DNA of 64,000 bases from Blautia sp. Marseille-P3087 (GTDB lineage: Bacteria > Bacillota > Clostridia > Lachnospirales > Lachnospiraceae). The stretch covers positions 186,001 through 250,000 of the forward strand of contig NZ_LT635539.1 in NCBI RefSeq assembly GCF_900120195.1, in the 5' to 3' direction. Every line of letters begins with the position of its first letter. Positions within the stretch are counted from its first letter, which is position 1. Below are positions 1 through 9,529 of this stretch, piece after piece. Both the position numbers and the translations under genes were made by a program. The notes beneath the pieces were generated by a model. The model saw only the letters and a list, made by a program, of their open reading frames with translations. It was not told the DNA's origin and made no database searches.

Positions 1-2038
1 TGAGAGACTGAAATTTTTGAGCATCACATCCTCAAACCTGGATGAGTTTTTTATGGTCCGTGTGGCATCTCTGAAAGATCAGGTGCATGCCGGCTATAAG
101 AAAAAAGATATTGCCGGAATGTCTTCCGAGGAGCAGTTAAAGGAAATCAGCACACAGACCCATGAGCTGGTACGTGTACAGTACAGTACGTTCAACCGTT
201 CTGTGCTTCCGGCACTGGAAAAGGTCGGCCTTCATCTGGTGGCAGAACACGAAAATCTGAATGATAAACAGGCAGAATTTGTAGACCGTTATTTTGAAGA
301 TAACGTTTATCCGGTACTGACACCGATGGCAATGGATTCTTCCAGACCATTTCCGCTGATCCGTAATAAGACACTGAATATCGGTGCACTGATTGCAAAG
401 AAAAACAATAAAAAGCATACAAAAGAACTGGAATTTGCAACTGTTCAGGTGCCGTCCGTCCTTCCGAGAATCGTCGAGATCCCTTCTGTAAAGAAAGGTG
501 AGAGAACGGTAATTCTTCTCGAAGAGATTATCGAGAGAAACATCGGCAAACTTTTCCTGAGCAATGATGTGGTCTGCGCACATCCGTACAGAATCATGCG
601 AAATGCAGATCTTACGATTGATGAGGATGAGGCAGAAGATCTTCTGGTAGAAATCCAGAAACAGCTCAAGAAACGCCAGTGGGGCGAGGTGATTCGTCTT
701 GAAGCAGAAGAAAAGATGGATAAACGTCTGCTGGACATTCTGAAAAAAGAATTCGAGATCAAAGATGCAGATATTTATAATATTCCGGGACCTCTGGATC
801 TGACTATGCTGATGAAAGTTTACGGTCTGGACGGATTTGATGAGTACAAGAGCCCGAAATATACACCGGCACCGGTTCCGCAGTTCCAGAATGACAAAGA
901 TATCTTTGAAGTGATTCGTGAAGGCGATGTATTCCTGCATCATCCATATATGAGTTTTGATCCGGTTGTGGATTTTGTCCGTCAGGCGGCGAAGGATCCA
1001 GGCGTACTTGCAATCAAGCAGACTTTGTATCGTGTCAGCGGTCATTCCCCGATAATTGCGGCACTCGCACAGGCTGCCGAAAATGGCAAACAGGTTTCCG
1101 TGCTGGTTGAACTGAAAGCACGATTCGACGAGGAAAATAACATTGTCTGGGCGAAAATGCTTGAAAAAGCAGGCTGCCATGTTATCTACGGTCTGGTAGG
1201 ACTGAAGACACACAGCAAAATCACACTTGTGGTAAGAAGGGAAGAGACAGGCATCCGCAGATATGTACATCTGGCAACCGGTAACTATAATGATTCCACT
1301 GCAAAATTGTATACAGACTGTGGTATTTTTACCTGCGATGAACGTTTCGGTGAGGATGCAACTGCAGTCTTTAATATGCTTTCCGGATATTCTGAACCGA
1401 AGAAATGGAACCGCCTGATCGTAGCCCCGATTTGGATGAAGGACCGTTTCGTTCAGATGATCGAAAGAGAGGCCGAGCATGCAAAACAGGGAAAACCGGC
1501 AGAAATCACTGCAAAGATGAATTCACTTTGCGATCCTGCAATCATTGCAGCACTTTATTATGCATCTTCCTGTGGTGTGCAGATCAATCTGCTTGTCCGT
1601 GGAATCTGCTGCCTGAGAACTGGTATTCCGGGAATCAGTGAAAACATCCAGGTGCGATCAATCGTCGGAGAATTTCTGGAGCACAGTCGTATTTTCTATT
1701 TCAAAAATGATGGCATTGATGAAATCTATATGGGAAGTGCGGACTGGATGCCGCGAAATCTGGATCGAAGAGTGGAAATTGTCTTTCCGGTAGAGGACGA
1801 AAATATCAAAAAGGAAATTCTGCATGTGCTGGATCTTGAATTCCGCGACAATGTCAAAGCACATATTTTACAGCCGGACGGCACATACGAAAAACAGGAT
1901 AAACGTGGCAAAACGCTTGTAAATTCCCAGATGGAATTCTGCAAAGAAGCACAGCAGAAAGCCAAAAAGCAGAAAAGAGAAGAAAAGAAGCATACTCGCG
2001 TCTTTATTCCGGCTGAACCGGTAGCTGATCCGGAGTAA
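1..2038 (+). CDS. ppk1: Polyphosphate kinase 1 (5'-truncated by window edge)
   Basis: Makes long-chain inorganic polyphosphate from ATP, reversibly. The reading frame is open from base 2 and begins ERLKFLSITSSNLDEFF, which is internal to the PPK1 N-terminal domain, so a few dozen residues lie upstream. The TTG at 17 is an internal Leu codon and not the start. Family motifs seen are the His-containing GLKTHSKITLV and HLATGNYNDST in the first phospholipase-D-like catalytic domain, and EHSRIFYF followed by GSADWMPRNLDRRVE in the second. The C-terminus is Lys/Glu-rich. A gap of only about 20 bases separates it from the next gene, so the two may be co-transcribed. The family call is secure. Whether the full protein has its usual ~700 residues cannot be seen here. 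Confidence 0.96.
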   Translation, partial: ERLKFLSITSSNLDEFFMVRVASLKDQVHAGYKKKDIAGMSSEEQLKEISTQTHELVRVQYSTFNRSVLPALEKVGLHLVAEHENLNDKQAEFVDRYFEDNVYPVLTPMAMDSSRPFPLIRNKTLNIGALIAKKNNKKHTKELEFATVQVPSVLPRIVEIPSVKKGERTVILLEEIIERNIGKLFLSNDVVCAHPYRIMRNADLTIDEDEAEDLLVEIQKQLKKRQWGEVIRLEAEEKMDKRLLDILKKEFEIKDADIYNIPGPLDLTMLMKVYGLDGFDEYKSPKYTPAPVPQFQNDKDIFEVIREGDVFLHHPYMSFDPVVDFVRQAAKDPGVLAIKQTLYRVSGHSPIIAALAQAAENGKQVSVLVELKARFDEENNIVWAKMLEKAGCHVIYGLVGLKTHSKITLVVRREETGIRRYVHLATGNYNDSTAKLYTDCGIFTCDERFGEDATAVFNMLSGYSEPKKWNRLIVAPIWMKDRFVQMIEREAEHAKQGKPAEITAKMNSLCDPAIIAALYYASSCGVQINLLVRGICCLRTGIPGISENIQVRSIVGEFLEHSRIFYFKNDGIDEIYMGSADWMPRNLDRRVEIVFPVEDENIKKEILHVLDLEFRDNVKAHILQPDGTYEKQDKRGKTLVNSQMEFCKEAQQKAKKQKREEKKHTRVFIPAEPVADPE

Positions 2039-2060
2039 TTAAAACGAGAGGAAAGAGAAA

Positions 2061-3197
2061 ATGAATAACGAAAAAGAAAGCTTTCTGAAAAGAAAGAACG
2101 TGATCATATCCTTCAAAAGATATGGCATTGATGCGATGGGGTCCATGGCACTTGGACTTTTTGCATCACTTTTGATCGGTACGATCATTAATACGATTGG
2201 GCAAAACGTCTGCCCGGGAAGTTTCGTATCAGAGAAACTGCTGGAAATCGGTGGTTATGCAACGAGTGTGACAGGTGCAGCTATGGCGCTTGCAATCGGA
2301 TATGCCTTACAGGCACCGCCGCTTGTCATGTATTCTCTTTGTGCGGTCGGTGCGGCCTGCAATGCAATAGGCGGTTCAGGCGGACCACTGGCGGGATTTT
2401 TTGTCGCAGTGATCACCTGTGAGATCGGCAAATTGGTTTCCAAAGAGACGAAAATCGATATTATTGTAACTCCGGCAGTAACGGTTATTGTCGGTGTAGT
2501 ACTGGCGATGCTGCTTGCACCAGTGTGCAAAAATATCTGTAATGCGCTTGGTGCATTTATCGGATGGGCAACTGACCTGCGTCCGTTCTGGATGGGCATG
2601 ATCATTTCAGTAGTGGTAGGAATCGTACTGACACTGCCGATCAGTTCAGCGGCAATCTGTGCGGCTGTAGGCATCAGCGGCGGAGCCGTGCTTGCCGGAC
2701 TTACAGACGGAAGTGTGACAGTGGAGATCTGGAATGGCCTTGCGCTGGCAGGTGGTGCGGCAACCGCAGGATGCTGTGCGCATATGCTTGGTTTTGCAAT
2801 CTTGAGCTTTCCGGATAATGGAATCGGCGGTTTTGTGGCGCAGGGACTTGGAACTTCCATGCTTCAGGTACCGAACCTTATGAAAAAGCCGGTTCTCTGG
2901 CTCCCTCCTGTGATCACATCTGCAATTACAGGACCGATTGCTACCTGTGTGTTCCATATGAGAAATAACGGACCTGCAATCTCATCAGGAATGGGAACTT
3001 CCGGCCTGGTTGGACCAATCGGTGTTGTAACCGGATGGGCACAGATGCCGGAGGGATATCAGACAGGAGCATTTGAGTGGGCAGGCATGATCCTGATCTG
3101 TTTTGTGCTGCCGCTTGTGATCACCTGGGTGATCGGTAAGATTTTCCGTGCAAAAGGAATCATCAAGCCGGGAGATCTGAAGATTGATCTGGGCTGA
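2061..3197 (+). CDS. PTS transporter subunit IIC-type membrane protein (PTS_EIIC_2 family)
   Basis: A 378-residue polytopic membrane protein with about ten hydrophobic Gly/Ala-rich segments (for example near residues 25-50, 75-110 and 125-150) and loops such as GGSGGPLAGF and SGMGTSGLVGP. These are typical of the PTS_EIIC_2 (YjbQ/YfjP-like) group of sugar-PTS membrane components. AGAGGAAAG precedes the ATG. No EIIA or EIIB gene lies next to it, so the substrate cannot be named and phosphotransferase coupling is uncertain. Members of this family are often found without other PTS parts. It follows ppk1 with a gap of 22 bases and could share its transcript. No clear terminator was seen downstream; an A/T-rich stretch follows, then the tRNA promoter. 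Confidence 0.85.
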   Translation: MNNEKESFLKRKNVIISFKRYGIDAMGSMALGLFASLLIGTIINTIGQNVCPGSFVSEKLLEIGGYATSVTGAAMALAIGYALQAPPLVMYSLCAVGAACNAIGGSGGPLAGFFVAVITCEIGKLVSKETKIDIIVTPAVTVIVGVVLAMLLAPVCKNICNALGAFIGWATDLRPFWMGMIISVVVGIVLTLPISSAAICAAVGISGGAVLAGLTDGSVTVEIWNGLALAGGAATAGCCAHMLGFAILSFPDNGIGGFVAQGLGTSMLQVPNLMKKPVLWLPPVITSAITGPIATCVFHMRNNGPAISSGMGTSGLVGPIGVVTGWAQMPEGYQTGAFEWAGMILICFVLPLVITWVIGKIFRAKGIIKPGDLKIDLG

Positions 3198-3252
3198 AAA
3201 TTGTCATAAAAATTGCTTTTTTAAAATTTTTTAAAAAAATTGAAAAAAAGGC

Positions 3253-3281
3253 TTGCATTTTCCGACTCGCTGATATATACT
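3253..3281 (+). promoter_or_regulatory. Promoter of tRNA-Glu
   Basis: TTGCAT (3253-3258), a 17-base spacer, then TATACT (3276-3281), placed about 20 bases before the tRNA. Near-consensus sigma-A promoter. Confidence 0.75.
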
Positions 3282-3301
3282 AAGCAAGTCGGTTGACGCA
3301 A

Positions 3302-3373
3302 GGCCAGTTGGTCAAGGGGTTAAGACGTCGCCCTCTCACGGCGAAAACACGGGTTCGATTCCCGTACTGGCTG
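3302..3373 (+). tRNA. tRNA-Glu (anticodon CTC)
   Basis: Cloverleaf recognised by eye. The 7-bp acceptor GGCCAGT/ACTGGCT has a G-U first pair. The D-arm contains GGTCAAGGGGTTAAGAC. The anticodon stem TCGCC/GGCGA encloses loop CTCTCAC, giving anticodon CTC at 3335-3337. The T-arm is CGGGTTCGATTCCCG. The discriminator is G and no CCA is encoded. It stands alone and is followed by a strong terminator. CTC reads GAG only, so a tRNA-Glu(TTC) must lie elsewhere. Confidence 0.96.
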
Positions 3374-3390
3374 CTATAAATATTTTACAG

Positions 3391-3422
3391 ATAATCAGGA
3401 TCGAGGTCCTGATTATTTTTTT
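3391..3422 (+). terminator. Intrinsic terminator after tRNA-Glu
   Basis: Stem AATCAGGA/TCCTGATT around loop TCGAGG, followed by a run of T. Confidence 0.9.
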
Positions 3423-3448
3423 GCCCTGAAATCGATTAAGATTAATAT

Positions 3449-3478
3449 TTGACTTTTTCGGGGAAAATCATGTATGAT
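3449..3478 (+). promoter_or_regulatory. Promoter of parE-parC
   Basis: TTGACT (3449-3454), 18-base spacer, TATGAT (3473-3478), about 50 bases before the parE start. Confidence 0.6.
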
Positions 3479-3530
3479 AAAGAACAAATGTTTGAATGAG
3501 TAAAGTAAGAAAAGAAAGGAAAATAGACCG

Positions 3531-5456
3531 ATGGCGAAAAAGGAAACCTACGATGCTGGGAGCATATCTGTTCTGGAAGGACTGGAAGCGGTACGCAAAC
3601 GTCCGGGCATGTATATTGGAAGTGTATCCCGGAAGGGACTGAATCATCTGATCTACGAGATCGTGGATAATGCAGTAGATGAACATCTGGCAGGATACTG
3701 CAGCCTGATCAATGTAGTTCTGGAGAAGGACGGTTCCTGTACTGTAACAGACAACGGACGTGGAATTCCGGTAGATATGCACGAAAAGGGAATGTCTGCG
3801 GAGCGACTGGTGTTTACGACGCTTCATGCAGGCGGCAAATTCGATAATTCTGCTTATAAGACAAGTGGTGGACTTCATGGTGTAGGTTCTTCGGTAGTAA
3901 ATGCACTTTCTACTTATCTGGATATTAAAGTAAGTCGTGATGGCTATGTACATCATGACCATTATGAACGGGGAGTTCCGACTCTTGAACTTGAAAACGG
4001 TCTCCTTCCAAAACTTGGCCGGACAAAAGAAACCGGAACCTGTATCAACTTTCTTCCGGATCCGGAGATTTTTGAGAAGACACGTTTTTCTGCGACAGAT
4101 GTCAAGAGCCGTCTTCATGAGACCGCTTATCTGAATCCGGAACTGACGATCGTATTTGAGGATCTCAGAGGAACAGAACCGGTAAAAGAAGAATATCATG
4201 AACCGGAGGGCATCGTTGGCTATATCCGTGACATGAACCACAATACGGAATCACTTCATGAGCCTGTTTATCTGAAAGGCGAGGCAGATGGCATTCAGGT
4301 GGAAGTGGCATTTCAGTATACCAATGAGTTCCGTGAAAACGTACTGGGATTCTGCAACAATATCTACAACGCAGAGGGCGGTACACATCTGACCGGATTT
4401 AAGACAACGTTTACGACCGTTATGAATACCTATGCCAGAGAGATTGGTGTCCTCAAGGACAAAGATCCGAATTTTACAGGCGCTGATATCCGTAACGGAA
4501 TGACTGCAGTTGTTTCTATCAAACATCCTGCACCTCGTTTTGAAGGCCAGACAAAGACAAAGCTGGATAATCAGGATGCAGCCAAAGCAACAGGTAAAGT
4601 GCTGGGCGAACAGCTGGTGCTTTATTTCGACCGTAATCTGGAAACATTGAAAACCATTCTGTCCTGTGCGGAAAAGGCTGCAAAGATTCGCAAGACGGAA
4701 GAACGTGCAAAGACCAACCTTCTTACAAAACAGAAATATTCCTTTGATTCCAATGGTAAACTTGCCAATTGTGAAAAAAAAGACCCGGCACAGTGTGAGA
4801 TTTTTATTGTCGAGGGTGATTCTGCGGGCGGCTCAGCAAAGACAGCGCGTAACCGTAACTATCAGGCAATCCTCCCGATCCGTGGCAAGATCCTGAATGT
4901 AGAAAAAGCGACAATTGATAAAGTGCTTGCGAATGCTGAGATCAAAACCATGATCAATGCATTTGGCTGTGGCTTTTCCGAAGGGTACGGCAATGACTTT
5001 GACATCAGTAAGCTTCGTTATGACAAAATTGTGATCATGGCTGATGCCGATGTGGATGGTGCGCATATCTCTACCCTGCTCCTGACACTGTTTTATCGTT
5101 TTATGCCGGAACTGATTTATGAGGGACATGTGTATATTGCGATGCCGCCTCTTTATAAGGCCATGCCGAAAAAAGGTCCGGAAGAATACCTCTATGATGA
5201 TAAAGCTCTGGAAAAATACCGTAAGATTCACAAACCGGGCAGTTTTACACTACAGCGCTACAAAGGTCTTGGAGAAATGGATGCAGAACAGCTCTGGGAG
5301 ACAACTCTGAATCCTGAGACAAGAAGAATGAAACGTGTTGAGATCGAAGATGCACGTCTTGCTTCCAGCGTAACGGAAGTTCTGATGGGCAGTGAAGTAC
5401 CTCCGCGTAAAGCATTTATCTATGAACATGCGGCAGATGCGGAACTTGATGTATAA
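3531..5456 (+). CDS. parE: DNA topoisomerase IV subunit B (type IIA topoisomerase ATPase subunit)
   Basis: ATPase subunit of a heterotetrameric type IIA topoisomerase that decatenates daughter chromosomes. In order it shows a GHKL ATPase domain (EIVDNAVDEHLAG, DNGRGIPVD, GGLHGVGSSVVNALS), a transducer domain with the conserved QTKTKL lysine loop, and a TOPRIM domain with EGDSAGG (residues 428-434) and DADVDGAHI (505-513). It ends in the YKGLGEMD...TTLNPETRRM block shared with GyrB. At 641 residues it is a normal GyrB/ParE length without insertions. It is paired 14 bases upstream of the A subunit. Called ParE, not GyrB, because its partner lacks a GyrA box and because the gyrBA pair of this group normally sits near dnaA. 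That naming is inference; the type IIA family is certain. AAAGGAAA precedes the ATG. Confidence 0.88.
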   Translation: MAKKETYDAGSISVLEGLEAVRKRPGMYIGSVSRKGLNHLIYEIVDNAVDEHLAGYCSLINVVLEKDGSCTVTDNGRGIPVDMHEKGMSAERLVFTTLHAGGKFDNSAYKTSGGLHGVGSSVVNALSTYLDIKVSRDGYVHHDHYERGVPTLELENGLLPKLGRTKETGTCINFLPDPEIFEKTRFSATDVKSRLHETAYLNPELTIVFEDLRGTEPVKEEYHEPEGIVGYIRDMNHNTESLHEPVYLKGEADGIQVEVAFQYTNEFRENVLGFCNNIYNAEGGTHLTGFKTTFTTVMNTYAREIGVLKDKDPNFTGADIRNGMTAVVSIKHPAPRFEGQTKTKLDNQDAAKATGKVLGEQLVLYFDRNLETLKTILSCAEKAAKIRKTEERAKTNLLTKQKYSFDSNGKLANCEKKDPAQCEIFIVEGDSAGGSAKTARNRNYQAILPIRGKILNVEKATIDKVLANAEIKTMINAFGCGFSEGYGNDFDISKLRYDKIVIMADADVDGAHISTLLLTLFYRFMPELIYEGHVYIAMPPLYKAMPKKGPEEYLYDDKALEKYRKIHKPGSFTLQRYKGLGEMDAEQLWETTLNPETRRMKRVEIEDARLASSVTEVLMGSEVPPRKAFIYEHAADAELDV

Positions 5457-5470
5457 GGTGGGAGAATGAT

Positions 5471-7717
5471 ATGGAAACAAAACAGGAAAATGTAATTCGT
5501 ACCGATTATTCGGAAATTATGCAGAAATCCTATATTGATTATGCGATGAGTGTCATTATTTCACGTGCACTTCCGGATGTGAGAGATGGTCTGAAACCGG
5601 TTCAGAGAAGAACACTTTATGATATGTATGAACTGGGGATCCGTTATGACCGCCCATATCGTAAATGCGCCCGTATTGTCGGTGACACCATGGGTAAATA
5701 TCATCCGCATGGTGACAGTTCCATTTATGATGCGCTGGTTGTGATGGCGCAGGATTTCAAGAAGGGCAGGACGCTGGTAGACGGACATGGAAACTTTGGT
5801 TCTATCGAAGGTGACGGAGCAGCGGCCATGCGATATACCGAAGCGCGTCTGGAAAAGCTCACGCAGGAAGTTTTTCTGAGTGATCTCGATAAAAACGTAG
5901 TGGATTTTGTGCCGAACTTTGATGAGACGGAGAAAGAACCATCCGTGCTTCCGGTTCGTATTCCGAATATTCTTGTCAATGGTGCAGATGGTATCGCGGT
6001 TGGTATGGCGACCAGTATTCCGCCGCACAACCTCGGTGAGGTGATCGATGCGGTCAAGGCTTATATGAAAGATAATACCATCAGCGTAAGAGGTTTGATG
6101 CGTTATATCAAAGGACCTGATTTTCCGACTGGCGGTATTGTAGTAAATAAAGATGATCTGCGTAAGATTTACGAGACAGGAAGCGGCAAGATCCGTCTGA
6201 GAGGCAAAGTCGAAGTTGAGAAACTCAAAGGCGGCAAAAAGCAGCTCGTCATTACCGAGATTCCGTATACCATGCTCGGAGCAAACATCGGCAAGTTCCT
6301 CAATGACGTGGCATCTCTTGTCGAGACAAAGAAGACGACCGACATTGTAGATATTTCAAACCAGTCTTCCAAAGAAGGCATCCGTATCGTGCTTGAACTG
6401 AAAAAAGATACCGATGTGGAAAACCTGACCAATATGCTGTACAAGAAGACTCGTCTGGAAGATACTTTCGGTGTTAATATGCTGGCAGTTGCAGATGGAC
6501 GTCCGGAAACACTAAGCCTGAAACAGATCATCGAGTATCATGTGGATTTCGTCTTTGAGATCACCACAAGAAAATATCATACACTTCTGGACAAAGAACT
6601 GGAAAAACAGGAAGTGCAGGAAGGACTGATCAAAGCCTGTGATGTTATTGACCTGATCATTGAGATCCTTCGCGGAAGCAAGAACCGTGAGCAGGTAAAG
6701 AAATGTCTGGTCGAAGGAATTACAGAGGGCATCAGGTTTAAATCAAAAGCAAGTGAAAAGGCGGCTGCGAAACTTTTGTTTACAGAAAGACAGGCAAATG
6801 CGATTCTGGATATGCGTCTGTATAAACTGATTGGTCTGGAAATCGAAGCGCTGCAGGCAGAATACCAGGAGACGATGAAAAATATCGCACTTTATAAAGA
6901 TATTCTGGAAAACTATGATTCCATGGCGGCAGTGATCATCAAAGACATGGATGAGATCAAGAAAGAATATGGAAGAAAACGCCGTACGGCAGTCGAGAAT
7001 GCAGAGGAAGCCGTTTACGAAGAAAAGAAGATGGAAGAGATGGAAGTCTGCTTCCTGATGGATCGCTTCGGCTATATGAAACTGATCGACCAAAATGCGT
7101 ACGAACGAAATAAAGAAGCAATTCACAACGAAAGCAAATATGTCTTCAGCTGTATGAATACAGATAAGATCTGTATCTTTACAGACAAAGGCAAGATGCA
7201 TACGATCAAGGCGGCAGATATTCCACTGGTACGCTTCAGAGACAAAGGTACTCCGGCAGATAACTTAAGCAATTACAACAGTGCAGAAGAACGGATGCTG
7301 TATGTGGCACCGGTCGGACAGATCCGCACAGACCGCCTGCTGTTTGTGACAAAGTTATCTATGTGCAAACTGGTAGAGGGCGCTGAGTTTGATGTGGCGA
7401 AACGTACGATCGCATCGACGAAACTTGCAGAAGATGATGAACTGATCTTTATAGGCGGTTCGGCGGAAATGGAGCAGATCGTATTACAGAGTCATGGTGG
7501 ATGCTTCCTGCGTTTTTTGAAACAGGAGATTTCCATTATGAAAAAGACGGCCATTGGTGTGCGTGGAATGAAACTTGCCGGCGATGACTATCTGGAACAT
7601 GCATATCTTCTGGCGGGACATCAGGAATATACGATCACTTATCATGACAAAGAATATTCCCTGAACAAAGTGCGTCTGGCAAAACGTGATACAAAGGGTG
7701 TAAAGCCCAGAATATAA
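5471..7717 (+). CDS. parC: DNA topoisomerase IV subunit A
   Basis: Breakage-reunion subunit. The catalytic tyrosine is Tyr122 in MRYTEARL. The quinolone-resistance region reads HPHGDSSIYDA with Ser83 and Asp87, the drug-sensitive residues of the family, so no common resistance substitution is present. Residues about 30-490 form the winged-helix/tower/coiled-coil core and the last ~250 residues the beta-pinwheel. No QRRGGKG-like GyrA box was found in that pinwheel, which argues for a topoisomerase IV-type subunit that does not wrap DNA. At 748 residues it is shorter than typical GyrA. GTGGGAG precedes the ATG, and it is co-transcribed with parE. The residue numbering coincides with E. coli GyrA, so a gyrase label remains possible for this lineage. 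Confidence 0.88.
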   Translation: METKQENVIRTDYSEIMQKSYIDYAMSVIISRALPDVRDGLKPVQRRTLYDMYELGIRYDRPYRKCARIVGDTMGKYHPHGDSSIYDALVVMAQDFKKGRTLVDGHGNFGSIEGDGAAAMRYTEARLEKLTQEVFLSDLDKNVVDFVPNFDETEKEPSVLPVRIPNILVNGADGIAVGMATSIPPHNLGEVIDAVKAYMKDNTISVRGLMRYIKGPDFPTGGIVVNKDDLRKIYETGSGKIRLRGKVEVEKLKGGKKQLVITEIPYTMLGANIGKFLNDVASLVETKKTTDIVDISNQSSKEGIRIVLELKKDTDVENLTNMLYKKTRLEDTFGVNMLAVADGRPETLSLKQIIEYHVDFVFEITTRKYHTLLDKELEKQEVQEGLIKACDVIDLIIEILRGSKNREQVKKCLVEGITEGIRFKSKASEKAAAKLLFTERQANAILDMRLYKLIGLEIEALQAEYQETMKNIALYKDILENYDSMAAVIIKDMDEIKKEYGRKRRTAVENAEEAVYEEKKMEEMEVCFLMDRFGYMKLIDQNAYERNKEAIHNESKYVFSCMNTDKICIFTDKGKMHTIKAADIPLVRFRDKGTPADNLSNYNSAEERMLYVAPVGQIRTDRLLFVTKLSMCKLVEGAEFDVAKRTIASTKLAEDDELIFIGGSAEMEQIVLQSHGGCFLRFLKQEISIMKKTAIGVRGMKLAGDDYLEHAYLLAGHQEYTITYHDKEYSLNKVRLAKRDTKGVKPRI

Positions 7718-7725
7718 AAAACTCC

Positions 7726-7754
7726 TTGCTTTTCATCAGTGATGGTGATATGAT
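7726..7754 (+). promoter_or_regulatory. Promoter of the rimP-nusA-infB operon
   Basis: TTGCTT (7726-7731), 17-base spacer, TATGAT (7749-7754). Transcription from here would start about 25 bases before the leader terminator hairpin. Confidence 0.65.
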
Positions 7755-7782
7755 AGGGATAACATGATAACGGATAAACAAG

Positions 7783-7808
7783 AGAGTGGGCTTCGGTCCA
7801 CTCTTTTT
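7783..7808 (+). terminator. UUCG-capped terminator/attenuator in the rimP leader
   Basis: Nine-pair stem AGAGTGGGC/GTCCACTCT capped by a TTCG tetraloop and followed by TTTTT. It lies between the operon promoter and the rimP start, so it is placed to attenuate the operon that encodes NusA. It also terminates any readthrough from parC. Confidence 0.85.
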
Positions 7809-7845
7809 GCGAGATAATCCGGATGTGCGAAAGGCAGGTGTAAAA

Positions 7846-8310
7846 ATGAGCAGACGGGATGAATATGAACAGAAAGCAGAAGCTTTGCTTTTACCGATCG
7901 TAGAGCGAGAGGGATTCGAGCTTGTAGATGTAGAATACGTAAAAGAAGCAGGTAACTGGTATCTTCGCGGATACATTGACAAACCGGGCGGAATCACGGT
8001 CAATGACTGTGAGGCAGTCAGCAGGGCATTCAGCGACAAACTGGATGAAAACGATTTTATTGAAGACAGTTATATTATGGAAATCAGTTCGCCGGGTCTT
8101 GACAGACCACTGAAAAAAGAAAAGGATTTTGCCAGAAGCATGGGCAGACTGGTAGAAGTCCGGACATATCGTCCAATCGACAAACAGAAAGAATTCTGTG
8201 GTGTTCTGGATGCATATGATGAAAACAGTGTTACGATCAATGAGGACGGTGTCTTACGCACATTTGAAAAGAAGGACATTGCCCTGATCCGACTGGCAAT
8301 TGAATTTTAG
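7846..8310 (+). CDS. rimP: Ribosome maturation factor RimP
   Basis: Assists maturation of the 30S subunit. The protein begins MSRRDEYEQKAEALLLPIVE and is about 154 residues, the usual family length. The N-terminal alpha/beta domain carries the typical GFELVDVEYVKEAGNWYLRG strand region and the ISSPGLDRPLKKEKDF motif, and the C-terminal SH3-like barrel ends at the stop. The start at 7846 is chosen because GGCAGGTG sits 6 bases upstream; a longer frame from 7786 would begin inside the terminator hairpin and has no family support. First gene of the rimP-nusA-ylxR-ylxQ-infB-rbfA-nrnA-truB-ribF operon. Confidence 0.95.
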   Translation: MSRRDEYEQKAEALLLPIVEREGFELVDVEYVKEAGNWYLRGYIDKPGGITVNDCEAVSRAFSDKLDENDFIEDSYIMEISSPGLDRPLKKEKDFARSMGRLVEVRTYRPIDKQKEFCGVLDAYDENSVTINEDGVLRTFEKKDIALIRLAIEF

Positions 8311-8356
8311 GTACGATTCAGATATGCTTTGATAAAATGAGGAGGAAATAAAAAAA

Positions 8357-9526
8357 ATGAACAAAGAGTTAATGGAAGCGCTGGATATCCTGGAAAAAGA
8401 AAAAAATATCAGCAAGGATACATTACTGGGAGCTATCGAGCAGTCCCTGATCCAGGCTTGCAAGAACCATTTCGGTAAAGCAGATAATGTGCATGTGACA
8501 ATTAATCCGGAAACCTGCGATTTCAGCGTTTATGCAGAGCGTGAGGTTAAGGAATTCGTAGAAGATCCTGCAATGGAGATTTCACTGGTAGAAGCACAGA
8601 AGCTTAATACCAATGCAGAAATTGGTGATATCATTAAAGTAGAGATCCATTCCAAAGAGTTTGGACGTATCGCAACACAGAATGCAAAGAATGTTATCCT
8701 TCAGAAAATCCGTGAAGAAGAACGTAAAGTTCTTTATGATCAGTATTTCGGAATGGAAAAAGAAGTTGTTACCGGTATCGTACAGCGTGTGATGGGCAAG
8801 AACGTCAGCGTAAACCTCGGTAAGGCAGACGGTGTCCTCAGTGAAAACGAGCAGGTAAAAGGTGAAGAATTCAAACCAACCGAGAGAATCAAGGTTTATA
8901 TCCTTGAAGTTAAGGATACACCGAAGGGACCACGTATTCTTCTTTCCAGAACTCATCCGGGACTGGTAAAACGTCTCTTCGAATCTGAAGTTGCAGAAGT
9001 GAAAGACGGAACTGTTGAGATCAAGAGCATTGCCAGAGAAGCAGGCTCCCGTACAAAGATCGCTGTATGGAGCAATGATCCGGATGTAGATCCGGTTGGT
9101 GCATGTGTTGGTATGAACGGTGCCAGAGTAAACTCCATCGTAGAGGAACTCCGCGGTGAAAAGATTGATATCATCAACTGGGATGAAAACCCGGCAATCC
9201 TGATCGAGAATGCACTGAGCCCGGCGAAAGTAATCGCTGTTATGGCAGATCCGGACGAAAAGACAGCACTGGTAGTCGTTCCGGATTATCAGCTTTCTCT
9301 TGCAATCGGTAAAGAGGGACAGAATGCACGTCTGGCAGCCCGCCTGACAGGATTCAAGATTGATATCAAGAGCGAGACACAGGCAAGAGAATCCGGTGAG
9401 CTCTATGATTATGATGATGAAGATGAGTACTATGATGAGGACGAGTACAGCGAAGAAGATACAGAAGAAACTGCTGAAGATACAGAAGCAGAAGAAGCTG
9501 TTTCCGAAGAGCTGACAGAAGAATAA
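8357..9526 (+). CDS. nusA: Transcription termination/antitermination factor NusA
   Basis: Binds RNA polymerase and modulates pausing, termination and antitermination. The 389 residues show the N-terminal RNAP-binding domain ([20 protein letters not shown]), an S1 domain near 135-200 ([10 protein letters not shown]...[13 protein letters not shown]) and two KH domains near 230-345 ([21 protein letters not shown] and [18 protein letters not shown]). It ends in an unusually acidic tail of about 40 residues rich in Asp, Glu and Tyr. The C-terminal acidic repeats of proteobacterial NusA are absent, as is normal in Firmicutes. GAGGAAATAAAAAA precedes the ATG. The gene sits directly downstream of an intrinsic terminator in the rimP leader, so it may tune its own operon. 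Confidence 0.97.
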   Translation: MNKELMEALDILEKEKNISKDTLLGAIEQSLIQACKNHFGKADNVHVTINPETCDFSVYAEREVKEFVEDPAMEISLVEAQKLNTNAEIGDIIKVEIHSKEFGRIATQNAKNVILQKIREEERKVLYDQYFGMEKEVVTGIVQRVMGKNVSVNLGKADGVLSENEQVKGEEFKPTERIKVYILEVKDTPKGPRILLSRTHPGLVKRLFESEVAEVKDGTVEIKSIAREAGSRTKIAVWSNDPDVDPVGACVGMNGARVNSIVEELRGEKIDIINWDENPAILIENALSPAKVIAVMADPDEKTALVVVPDYQLSLAIGKEGQNARLAARLTGFKIDIKSETQARESGELYDYDDEDEYYDEDEYSEEDTEETAEDTEAEEAVSEELTEE

Positions 9527-9529
9527 TCT

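Noticed and set aside
137-1480. Long - strand open frame (447 codons) opposite ppk1
   Set aside because: Antisense shadow of a well-conserved gene; Cys/Phe/His-rich translation, no ribosome binding site, no family resemblance.
3531-7717. Labelling the pair as gyrB-gyrA
   Set aside because: No GyrA box in the A-subunit pinwheel and no dnaA/recF neighbourhood; topoisomerase IV fits better, though the label is not certain.
7786-7845. Upstream extension of rimP
   Set aside because: The extra codons lie in the terminator hairpin and are not family-like.
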